Shown here in pieces: positions 1 through 6,529 of a stretch of DNA of 8,390 bases; position 1 is the first letter of the stretch; each line of letters opens with the position of its first letter. The position numbers and the translations under genes are program-made. Where the stretch lies: the NCBI GenBank assembly GCA_003567575.1, contig PWZG01000456.1, positions 1 through 8,390 of the forward strand. Reading direction: 5' to 3'. The notes under the pieces are model-generated. The model had not been told where the DNA came from. It saw nothing but the letters and a program-made list of their open reading frames with translations, and did not search any database. The DNA is from PVC group bacterium. Its GTDB lineage: Bacteria; Verrucomicrobiota; Kiritimatiellia; CAIKKV01; PXCX01.

Positions 1-163
1 CCGACCTCTGACCTCTTGCCCGACACCATCCATGGCTCCGCGTCATTTTTCTTGTTTTTTTACGCAACCATGCTTGAATAAGGCACTAACCGTTGAACCC
101 CTAAACCGTTGAACCCTGAACCCCTAAACCGTCCACACGCAATAATTAAGGAATACAATCATT
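1..163. other. Non-coding upstream region with short repeats
   Basis: No convincing gene is visible. Frame +1 is open from the window edge to a TAA at 79-81 (26 codons) and could be the tail of an upstream gene, but its composition (Phe-rich, no recognisable motif) gives no support. The region holds a tandem GACCTCT pair at 3-9 and 10-16, and a CTAAACC/TTGAACC-type repeat block at 86-133. A possible -35 (TTGTTT, 52-57) and -10 (GAATAA, 76-81) for the next gene are 18 nt apart and too weak to call. AAGGA at 148-152 is a plausible ribosome binding site for the ATG at 164. Confidence 0.6.
86..133. repeat. Short imperfect direct repeats (TTGAACC / CTAAACC units)
   Basis: The block is built from 7- to 9-nt units of the form TTGAACC, CTGAACC and CCTAAACCG. 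The 15-mer GAACCCCTAAACCGT occurs at 95-109 and again at 118-132. The 12-mer ACCGTTGAACCC occurs at 89-100 and 105-116. There is no dyad symmetry and no CRISPR-like repeat/spacer regularity. The block lies in the intergenic space ahead of the UroD-family gene. Its function is unknown. Confidence 0.7.
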
Positions 164-1288
164 ATGAATACGATCACGCCGATTCGTCCCAAATGGGATG
201 GAACCATGACTGACCGTGAGCGATTTAATCGCCAGATGCATTACCAACCGGTTGACCGCTGCTTCAATATGGAGTTTGGATACTGGGAGGAAAACTTCAA
301 GCAATGGCGGTTGTTTACCGCCAACCGAATCGCCAATAACCGCGACGCGGATCGTTTTTTTTCTTTCGATAAAATCGAAAATGTCGGTGCGCCGGCAATG
401 AATCCGCCGTTTCCGAATACGGTTATATCCGAGACGGAAACGATGCGCGTGATGATGAACGGCGACGGCTTGCTGGCCGAAGTGCCGAAGGACGGACACG
501 ACACCATCCCGCATTACCTCAAGTCGTCGATCGAGACGCCGGACGATTGGAAACGATGCAAGCAGGAAAGATTCCGCCGCGACGATCCGGTACGCCGGAT
601 CGATGTGGCCGCGTTGCAAAAAGCGCATCCGCCGACGCGGGACTATCCGCTGGGCGTCCATTGCGGTTCGATGATAGGTAAAGTGCGCGATATGTTGACG
701 TTCGAAGGTCTAGCCTACGCCTGTTACGATTATCCCGACATGGTCGAGGATATGGTGGAAACCCGTTGTGTTCTGATCGAGGATTTTCTTGAGCAGGTCC
801 TGGGTGCGATCGATTTCGATTACGCCGCCGGCTGGGAAGATATTTGCTTTAAAAACGGTCCGATCGTGTCCGTCGACTTTTTCAATCAGGTGGTGGTCCC
901 GCGCTACAAAAGGATCGGCGCCAAATTGCATGCGGCCGGTATCGATCTGTGGTATACCGACTGTGACGGCGATGTGCGCCCGATTCTGCCGGGATTTTTG
1001 GAGGGCGGCATCAATTGTCTATTTCCGTTTGAAGTCAATGGTTGCGCGCATCCCTCCGAGTTACTGGATACTTATGGCAAGGATTTGCGGATTATGGGAG
1101 GGGTCGACAAAATCCAGCTCGGCAAGGGGCGCGCCGCCATTCGGGCTTATCTCGAAACGCTGGTTCCGTTGGTGCAACGGGGCGGCTATATCCCGTTTTG
1201 CGATCACCGCTGCCCGCCGAACGTGGACGAGAACGATTACCTGTACTATCTCGATTTGAAGGAACAAATGTTCGGGATGAAAACTTGA
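164..1288 (+). CDS. Uroporphyrinogen decarboxylase (URO-D) family protein, not HemE
   Basis: This 374-residue protein has the size and TIM-barrel-like layout of the URO-D superfamily (HemE, and the corrinoid methyltransferases MtaA/CmuA). The supporting motifs are MTDRERFNRQMHYQPVDR (15-32), the mid-protein DLWYTDCDGDVRPILPGFLEGG (split over 261-282), IMGGVDKIQLGKG (310-322) and the C-terminal GGYIPFCDHRCPPNV (340-354). It lacks the N-terminal MRQAGRY-type substrate arginines of true HemE, so haem synthesis is unlikely. Members of this group are often proposed to be methyltransferases or demethylases, but the substrate cannot be read here. Where MtaA-type enzymes carry a His-x-Cys zinc motif, this protein reads Asp-Cys-Asp. 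I chose ATG 164 (AAGGA 11 nt upstream). ATG 206, starting at MTDRERF with GGATGG just before it, is a good alternative. It appears to be monocistronic and convergent with argS. Confidence 0.85.
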   Translation: MNTITPIRPKWDGTMTDRERFNRQMHYQPVDRCFNMEFGYWEENFKQWRLFTANRIANNRDADRFFSFDKIENVGAPAMNPPFPNTVISETETMRVMMNGDGLLAEVPKDGHDTIPHYLKSSIETPDDWKRCKQERFRRDDPVRRIDVAALQKAHPPTRDYPLGVHCGSMIGKVRDMLTFEGLAYACYDYPDMVEDMVETRCVLIEDFLEQVLGAIDFDYAAGWEDICFKNGPIVSVDFFNQVVVPRYKRIGAKLHAAGIDLWYTDCDGDVRPILPGFLEGGINCLFPFEVNGCAHPSELLDTYGKDLRIMGGVDKIQLGKGRAAIRAYLETLVPLVQRGGYIPFCDHRCPPNVDENDYLYYLDLKEQMFGMKT

Positions 1289-3025
1289 TCACATCCGTTC
1301 CGGCGCCTCGATGCCGAGTAAATCGAGTCCTTTACGCAAGGTATCGGAAACACAGGCGCAGAGCCGGATCCGGCTTTCGCGAATACCATCCGGCGCCTTA
1401 AGGAACGGGACGGTCTGGTAAAGCGCGTTGTACGCGCCGGCCAGTTCGTAAAGATATTCAGCCAATGCGCTTGGTTTGTAGGCATCGATAGCGTGGACGA
1501 CGGTTTCCGGGAATCGCGACAGACGCAGAATAAGGTCTTTTTCCGACGCTTCGTTTGCCGCCGGAGTAGCTTGCAGGTAATCGGTTTGCGGGAACTGGTC
1601 GTGATATTTGCGTAACAAACTGCGAATTCTGGCATGGGCGTATTGCAGGTAAGGCCCCGAATTACCTTCCAGACTCAGCGCCTTGTCCATTGTAAATGTG
1701 ACCAGACTGCGGGGATTCTGACTCAAGTCGGCATATTTCACGGCGCCGATCCCGATGATGCGGGCCGTTTCGCGCTTTTCCGAAGCGGCCATGTCCGTTG
1801 AAGATATCATGGTCATGGCGCGGGTCTCGGCTTCGTCCAACAATGTTTCAAGAGGGATCACGTTGCCTTCACGCGTCGAAAATGTACGGCCCGGCAACCG
1901 CATCAGACCGAACCAGACATGTTCCAACGTGACCGGAAGTTCGAGCCGGCGGCAGATGGCGGCAATTTGCTTGAAATGCAATTGCTGGCGTTCGTCGGTG
2001 ACGTAGACGATCCGTTCCGGGTGGAATTCGTCGACCCGGTCCGCTACCGCGGCCAGATCGGAAGCGGCATAATTCATGCCGCCATCACGTTTTCTTACGA
2101 TACAGGGTGGCAGCTTTTCGGCGTCGAGAAACGCCACGATGGCGCCTTCGCTTTCACGGGCGATACCGCGCGCAATAAGCTGGTCGACGATATCCGCCGT
2201 CCGGTTGCGGTAATAACTTTCTCCGCGCACCACGTCGAAGGTCACGTTCAGGCGCTGGTAAATCCGGTCGAATTCGCGGCGGCTGAGATCGACGAAATTA
2301 CGCCATAACTCCGTGTTGTTTGGGTCGCCGGCCTGTAATTTCACCAGTTCGGCGCGGGCTTGATCGAGCCAATCGGGGTTTTTGCGGCTTTCGGCATGAC
2401 TGAGCACGTATAACCGTTCGAGTTCGGCGATGGGTTGTTCGCGTAGCGCATCGGGATTCAGGAAATGTCGATAACCCATGATCAGAATGCCGAACTGGGT
2501 TCCCCAGTCGCCGAGATGATTGTCGGCCACGACGCGGTATCCCAAGGCTTTATACATGCGGTGTAACGCGTTGCCGATGACCGTCGAACGGATATGACCG
2601 ACATGCATCGGTTTGGCAACATTCGGACCGGAATAATCCAGTATCACGGTGCGATCACGGCCGACGTCCGGTAACGGCACGGTCCCGTCGATGGTCCGGA
2701 CGCCAAGTGTCCGGGCCATGACGCGGCGATCCAGATGATAGTTGATGAAGCCAGGGCCGGCGACGTCCAGGCGCTCGATCAGCGGCGGCGTTTTAGCCGT
2801 CTCAACAAAGCGGGTGGCAATATCACGCGGACGGGTTTGCAGAGCTTTTGCCAGCGTCATGGCCTGGTTGCACTGGTAATCGCCGTGTTCCGGCGTTGCC
2901 GTGGCGGTGACGCCGAGCTTGGTTGCGGCAGGTAACGGACCAAAAATATCGAGGAATGCCTGCCGGGTCCAATCGGATAGAAACTGTTCCAGCGTGGTAT
3001 GCGTATCCCGTATCGTCGTCGTCAT
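1289..3025 (-). CDS. argS: Arginyl-tRNA synthetase (class I)
   Basis: This enzyme charges tRNA-Arg with arginine in the cytoplasm, using ATP. At 578 residues it is the normal length for bacterial ArgS. Visible landmarks are the N-terminal tRNA-binding (Arg_tRNA_synt_N) region up to about residue 100 and the Rossmann signature LDYSGPNVAKPMHVGH with its HIGH-type motif HVGH at 141-144. Next come DNHLGDWGTQFG (168-179), the FSTREGN loop (382-388) that stands in for KMSKS in this family, and the DALR anticodon-binding domain starting near GPYLQYAHARI (457-467). No frameshift or missing motif is seen. I chose ATG at 3025. An in-frame TTG at 3052 would add nine residues, and neither start has a good Shine-Dalgarno. 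The stop abuts the stop of the convergent UroD-family gene, so no terminator separates them. The upstream neighbour is divergent. Confidence 0.97.
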   Translation of the reverse strand: MTTTIRDTHTTLEQFLSDWTRQAFLDIFGPLPAATKLGVTATATPEHGDYQCNQAMTLAKALQTRPRDIATRFVETAKTPPLIERLDVAGPGFINYHLDRRVMARTLGVRTIDGTVPLPDVGRDRTVILDYSGPNVAKPMHVGHIRSTVIGNALHRMYKALGYRVVADNHLGDWGTQFGILIMGYRHFLNPDALREQPIAELERLYVLSHAESRKNPDWLDQARAELVKLQAGDPNNTELWRNFVDLSRREFDRIYQRLNVTFDVVRGESYYRNRTADIVDQLIARGIARESEGAIVAFLDAEKLPPCIVRKRDGGMNYAASDLAAVADRVDEFHPERIVYVTDERQQLHFKQIAAICRRLELPVTLEHVWFGLMRLPGRTFSTREGNVIPLETLLDEAETRAMTMISSTDMAASEKRETARIIGIGAVKYADLSQNPRSLVTFTMDKALSLEGNSGPYLQYAHARIRSLLRKYHDQFPQTDYLQATPAANEASEKDLILRLSRFPETVVHAIDAYKPSALAEYLYELAGAYNALYQTVPFLKAPDGIRESRIRLCACVSDTLRKGLDLLGIEAPERM

Positions 3026-3046
3026 GGTGTGGTCTTGGATTTTAGC

Positions 3047-3074
3047 TTGCAAGTCGGCTCAAAAAACATACAAT
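3047..3074 (+). promoter_or_regulatory. Candidate sigma70 promoter for the membrane-protein gene
   Basis: TTGCAA (3047-3052), a 16-nt spacer and TACAAT (3069-3074) point rightward to the gene starting at 3154. The -10 matches TATAAT at five of six positions and the -35 matches TTGACA at four of six. If the TTG start of argS were used, the -35 would lie across that codon, which slightly favours the ATG start at 3025. Confidence 0.4.
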
Positions 3075-3100
3075 AATAGGCATTGGAAGAATTTGCGCAA
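3073..3100 (-). promoter_or_regulatory. Candidate sigma70 promoter for argS
   Basis: On the minus strand TTGCGC (3100-3095), a 16-nt spacer and TATTAT (3078-3073) face argS. The -10 box matches consensus at five of six positions, while the -35 box matches only its TTG. The -10 shares bases with the -10 of a candidate promoter on the opposite strand. Position relative to the ATG at 3025 is sensible, giving a leader of roughly 40 nt. Confidence 0.35.
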
Positions 3101-3153
3101 GTTTTTTATTGTTGCGGATGGGGTGTCAGTCATGCACGAAAGGGGAAAATGTC

Positions 3154-4254
3154 ATGAGTGAATCAACTGAAAAAGCAAAGGATCAGAAAAAGACCGATTC
3201 CGAAAACAACGATATCGACAAGAAGCCTGCGGCGAAAAAAGCACCGTTAAAAAAAGATACTGCATCGGATGCCCCCGCCGCGGATACCTCGCCGTCGCCG
3301 TCATCGGATGCCGCCGCCGCGGATACGCCACCGTCATCGGATAAGCCGGGTTTTAGCGCCAGGGCGACCGCCGCCGGCGATGCGGTTAAGCGGGCGGCGT
3401 GCCGGACGAAGGAGTGGAGCGCCGGGCACTTGGGGCCGGAACAATGTGATGGGCTGATCGTGGTGCGCATGATGGAACGGTTCATTGAACGGATGCGCGC
3501 CGCGATGGCCGCCACGCCGGTCGATCCCGTGTTGGATCGCCTCGTGCATTACGGCAATCTGGCCGCGCTGGCGGCGATGGCGCTGGCCTTGGTTTATGGC
3601 CTGCTTGGCGCTGTGCGTCATGTTGTATTTGCCCCCATCCCGAGAGCGATTGGGTTCGTCTTGCTGCTGGCGGCATTCCAATATGCGGCCAACAAATTTA
3701 TGGGCGCCGGCCGTCATCTGATGACGTCTACGCCGAGCCGTTTGTCCTCGACGGCCTTCCTTAATACCGTGGCGTTGGTGCATGCCGTTGCGGCCGTCGT
3801 TTTCCTGGTCGGCGGTATCCTGCTGGCCGTGCAGCAGCGCAGTTTCGCCGTGATGATATCGGCGCTGGTCATAGCGCTGGTGGCCTACGGGATTGCCTTT
3901 ATTTCGCTGTATCCGGACCGGATTAACGTAACGGTCAATCCGGATGTCGGCGCCGGCGAAGAGGCTCTGGGCATTCTGTCGTTCGCCGTCAAGCTGGTGG
4001 TTCGGTTGATTCCGTTCGTGTACGGCGTAGGCATGATCATCGGCGCGCTGGCCTTACTGGGCGCCTGCCTATCGCGATTGGGTCCGCTGGGCTACAGCCA
4101 ACTTGGGCAACAGGGCAGCCTGCTACTGCTTTTGGCCGCGGCTTTCCCGTTCGCCGGTTATCTTTTCTTCGTGCTGTATCAGTTGGCGCTGGACGTATTG
4201 CGCTCGATTATTATGCTCCCAGGTAAACTCGACGCATTAAATGCGCGTAAATAA
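3154..4254 (+). CDS. Multi-pass membrane protein of unknown function with charged, repetitive N-terminal tail
   Basis: I do not recognise this 366-residue protein. Residues 1-35 are rich in Lys, Asp and Glu. Residues 36-64 are Ala/Pro/Ser/Asp low complexity containing a duplicated segment, and residues 65-125 look soluble and amphipathic. About six hydrophobic segments follow, near 133-155, 163-179, 203-226, 230-252, 282-305 and 322-345, with a short basic C-terminus. There is no signal peptide, so the tail is probably cytoplasmic and disordered. ATG 3154 was chosen because AAAGGGG (3139-3145) sits 8 nt upstream. An in-frame ATG at 3109 would add 15 residues and has no comparable site. The gene diverges from argS and lies 139 bp before the EPS genes, which have their own promoter, so a link to EPS is possible but unproven. 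The membrane call is firm; the function is open. Confidence 0.85.
   Translation: MSESTEKAKDQKKTDSENNDIDKKPAAKKAPLKKDTASDAPAADTSPSPSSDAAAADTPPSSDKPGFSARATAAGDAVKRAACRTKEWSAGHLGPEQCDGLIVVRMMERFIERMRAAMAATPVDPVLDRLVHYGNLAALAAMALALVYGLLGAVRHVVFAPIPRAIGFVLLLAAFQYAANKFMGAGRHLMTSTPSRLSSTAFLNTVALVHAVAAVVFLVGGILLAVQQRSFAVMISALVIALVAYGIAFISLYPDRINVTVNPDVGAGEEALGILSFAVKLVVRLIPFVYGVGMIIGALALLGACLSRLGPLGYSQLGQQGSLLLLLAAAFPFAGYLFFVLYQLALDVLRSIIMLPGKLDALNARK
3263..3326 (+). repeat. In-frame direct repeat coding for SDAPAADT / SDAAAADT
   Basis: A 25-nt unit beginning CATCGGATGCC occurs at 3263-3287 and 3302-3326 with one mismatch, 39 nt (13 codons) apart. CATCGGAT occurs a third time at 3335-3342. The offset is a multiple of three, so copy-number change would keep the frame. 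It encodes the Ala/Pro/Ser/Asp part of the N-terminal tail and looks like a recent internal duplication. Confidence 0.75.
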
Positions 4255-4265
4255 AGGCTTTCGGC

Positions 4266-4294
4266 TTGACAATACGAGCGGTCTGTATCATAAT
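4266..4294 (+). promoter_or_regulatory. Strong sigma70-type promoter of the EPS export operon
   Basis: TTGACA (4266-4271) matches consensus exactly. A 17-nt spacer and CATAAT (4289-4294, five of six) follow. Transcription would start near 4301, giving a leader of about 93 nt before the ATG at 4394. The promoter starts 12 nt after the stop of the preceding gene and no terminator is visible between them, so read-through from that gene may also contribute. Confidence 0.75.
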
Positions 4295-4300
4295 TTATTT

Positions 4301-4393
4301 TTATTGCAAGCACACCGGATGACCGTTTGTATTGTGGAACACAACGGAATCCAGTGACGGAGAGTATAACAACGGGGCGGTACGGAACGAACC
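4301..4393 (+). promoter_or_regulatory. 5' leader of the EPS operon with ops-like element and possible leader ORF
   Basis: Three things are visible. First, a 12-codon reading frame (MTVCIVEHNGIQ, 4319-4357) starts just after the predicted transcription start but has no clear Shine-Dalgarno. Second, there are two overlapping inverted repeats: TTGTG/CACAA at 4332-4344, and a longer alternative pairing CCGTTTGT with ACAACGG around it, which cannot both form. Third, GGCGGTA at 4376-4382 matches seven of the eight bases of the enterobacterial ops core GGCGGTAG, which recruits RfaH to LPS and capsule operons. The ribosome binding site of the downstream gene is weak (GGA at 4384-4386). A regulatory role is inference only. 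Confidence 0.3.
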
Positions 4394-6529
4394 ATGGAAA
4401 ATCAGCAGGAAACACAACATTTTCTTGATTATTGGAAAATCATCCGTTCACGCAAGGAAATTATTCTGCTGTCGTTCCTGATTGTGGTTGCAGCCGGCAC
4501 GGCCATTACGTTGATGCTTCCCAAAACCTATATGGCCTCGACAAAGATTTCCGTGCGCCGGGAATCGCCTGACGTCGGTGTTTTCGACGCGTACGAGCGG
4601 TCGCCGTCACAGCGATACGATCCATTTTTCCTGCGAACACAGTTTGAAATCATTCAGTCGCGCCAGATCCTGCACGAAGTCATTCGGCAATTGGGGTTGC
4701 AGGAACATTTCGGGCAGACCTACCATCCGGACGGAGAACCGTTGTCGCTGTCGGAAACCTATGCATTGCTTAAACGCAGCATGCGCGTCCATCAATACCG
4801 GGATACCAACCTGATTGAAATCCAGATTTTACGCGATCGCCCCGAGGAGAGCGCGCGGGAGGACGCGGCACGTCTGGCCAACAAGATTGTCGAGGTGTTC
4901 CGCGATAAACGCATGGAAATTTCACGTTCCGAAACCATGCGCGGCTTGACGGCGATGCGGGCGGCTTTCGAAGCGCAAAACCGGCGTGTAGCGGAAGCGG
5001 AAAAGGAACTGGACCGCATCCGTCGCGAACTCGGGATCAGTACCATCGGCGGCATTGAGCGCGGTCGGGTAAGTCCGCTCGATAAATCGGAGCTGGCGCA
5101 ACTGGAAATGAAGCGGATCAATTCCCGCACGCGTAAAATCGACAGTCAGGCACGTCTCGAACAATTGGATAAATTGGAAGGACGCGAATTGATGTACGCG
5201 GCGGCGCATATCGTCGGCGACCCGGATTTGAGTAAAGTGCGCGATCGCCTGGTGGACAACGAATCGCATTTGAGTCAGTTGCGGGAGTCGTACGGGGACC
5301 GGCATCCGGACGTCCAGCGGTTACAAGCGGCGGTGCGCGATCTGGAAACCAAAGTCGAGGATATCCTTAATGGAATAAAAATCGGATTGCAGACCGAATA
5401 TAAGATTGCTGAAACCGATTACAACAGCATTGAAACGGAATTATTGAAAGCGCGACAAGCGGATATTATCGATGAATCCGAAAGGTTTTTACCGTTCATC
5501 AACGCCGAACGTGAAGTGTCGCGACAGCGCCAGATCAGGGATGCGCTGGAAATGCGTCTGGTACAGGAGGAGATAGAGATAGATTTGCCGCGGACTCCGG
5601 TGGAAATAATCGATACCGCCGAGGTTCCTAAAGTCACCGACTGGGAAAAACCGAACATTCTCGTCAATGTCCTGTTGAGTATTTTTCTTGGCCTGGGGAT
5701 GGGTGTCGGGTTGGCGTTTTTCGTCGAGTATCTCGATACCTCGATTAAATCCATTGAAGATGTCGAACGCTATATCGGAGCGCCGGTTTTGGGAATCATT
5801 CCTCGCAAAGTCCGTCCGTTAAGCGAGGAAGGGTTGGAAAGTCCTCATGCCGAAGCCTATCGCGTGTTGCGGACTAATCTGCAGTTTTCGCGTAAATTCA
5901 GCCATGGTCGCACATTGAGCGTAACCAGCGGCGGCGCCGGCGAAGGGAAATCGCTGTCCCTGTTTAATCTGGCATACGTTTGCGCCGGGCTGGGGGACAA
6001 GGTTCTGGTTGTGGATTCCGACCTTCGCCGGCCAACGCAGCATAAACTTTTCGGCATATCAAACCGTTCCGGACTGGCCGATATTCTGCTTGGGAAAACC
6101 GGGATTGATGATGTCATCAAGAAAACCGAGCATGAGAATCTCGACTTTCTGCCCAGCGGTCGCATGATAGCGACCGCGCATGGTTTGTTGGATACCGTAC
6201 GCATGCGGGATCTGTTGCGTCAGTTGAAAGAACGATATCGGTATGTGTTTTTCGATGCGCCGCCCATTCTGGGTGTCAGTGATGCCGCCGTTCTGGCGAC
6301 TGAAACCGATGGCGTATTGATGGTGGTACAGCACAGCAGTTACCCCAAAGCCGTTTCGATGAGGGCGCGGGTAACGGTTGAAAATATCGGAGGCAACCTT
6401 GTCGGGGTCGTGCTGAACAATATCAACATGTCGCGCGAGTACTATTATCCGTACTACGCAGCCAGTCCGGATGCGATACGTGAACCCGATGAAGACCGGA
6501 TTGCCGGAAAGGGAGCGAAAACAACCTGA
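4394..6529 (+). CDS. Wzc/GumC-like polysaccharide co-polymerase fused to BY-kinase (tyrosine autokinase)
   Basis: This 711-residue inner-membrane protein would regulate chain length and polymerisation/export of an extracellular polysaccharide. A Wzz-type N-terminus (DYWKIIRSRKEI, 12-23) leads into TM1 (about 22-42). A long periplasmic coiled-coil follows (about 175-400), with the GNVR-type region at its end (VEIIDTAEVPKVTDWEKPN, 403-421), then TM2 (421-443). The cytoplasmic kinase has the oligomerisation motif EX2RX2R (E487, R490, R493), Walker A GGAGEGKS (513-520), Walker A' VLVVDSDLRRP (537-547), Walker B YVFFDAPP (617-624) and a tyrosine cluster YYYPYY (683-688). Fusion of adaptor and kinase is the proteobacterial Wzc arrangement, unlike the split CapA/CapB pair of Firmicutes. 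All catalytic motifs are intact, so activity is expected. The final A shares its base with the next start codon (translational coupling). No Wzb-type phosphatase is visible. Confidence 0.95.
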   Translation: MENQQETQHFLDYWKIIRSRKEIILLSFLIVVAAGTAITLMLPKTYMASTKISVRRESPDVGVFDAYERSPSQRYDPFFLRTQFEIIQSRQILHEVIRQLGLQEHFGQTYHPDGEPLSLSETYALLKRSMRVHQYRDTNLIEIQILRDRPEESAREDAARLANKIVEVFRDKRMEISRSETMRGLTAMRAAFEAQNRRVAEAEKELDRIRRELGISTIGGIERGRVSPLDKSELAQLEMKRINSRTRKIDSQARLEQLDKLEGRELMYAAAHIVGDPDLSKVRDRLVDNESHLSQLRESYGDRHPDVQRLQAAVRDLETKVEDILNGIKIGLQTEYKIAETDYNSIETELLKARQADIIDESERFLPFINAEREVSRQRQIRDALEMRLVQEEIEIDLPRTPVEIIDTAEVPKVTDWEKPNILVNVLLSIFLGLGMGVGLAFFVEYLDTSIKSIEDVERYIGAPVLGIIPRKVRPLSEEGLESPHAEAYRVLRTNLQFSRKFSHGRTLSVTSGGAGEGKSLSLFNLAYVCAGLGDKVLVVDSDLRRPTQHKLFGISNRSGLADILLGKTGIDDVIKKTEHENLDFLPSGRMIATAHGLLDTVRMRDLLRQLKERYRYVFFDAPPILGVSDAAVLATETDGVLMVVQHSSYPKAVSMRARVTVENIGGNLVGVVLNNINMSREYYYPYYAASPDAIREPDEDRIAGKGAKTT

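Noticed and set aside
98..130. CCCTAAACC resembling plant-type telomere repeats
   Set aside because: There are only two units, interrupted by TTGAACC units, and the flanking genes are ordinary bacterial genes. The likeness is coincidental.
86..133. CRISPR array
   Set aside because: Repeats are 12-15 nt, overlapping and unevenly spaced, without spacers or cas genes.
146..661. 171-codon minus-strand open frame opposite the UroD-family gene
   Set aside because: It has no recognisable domain and no ribosome binding site. The plus-strand frame is clearly a URO-D family protein over its whole length.
1919..2308. 129-codon plus-strand open frame inside argS
   Set aside because: It lies wholly within a complete, motif-rich argS on the other strand and has no motif of its own.
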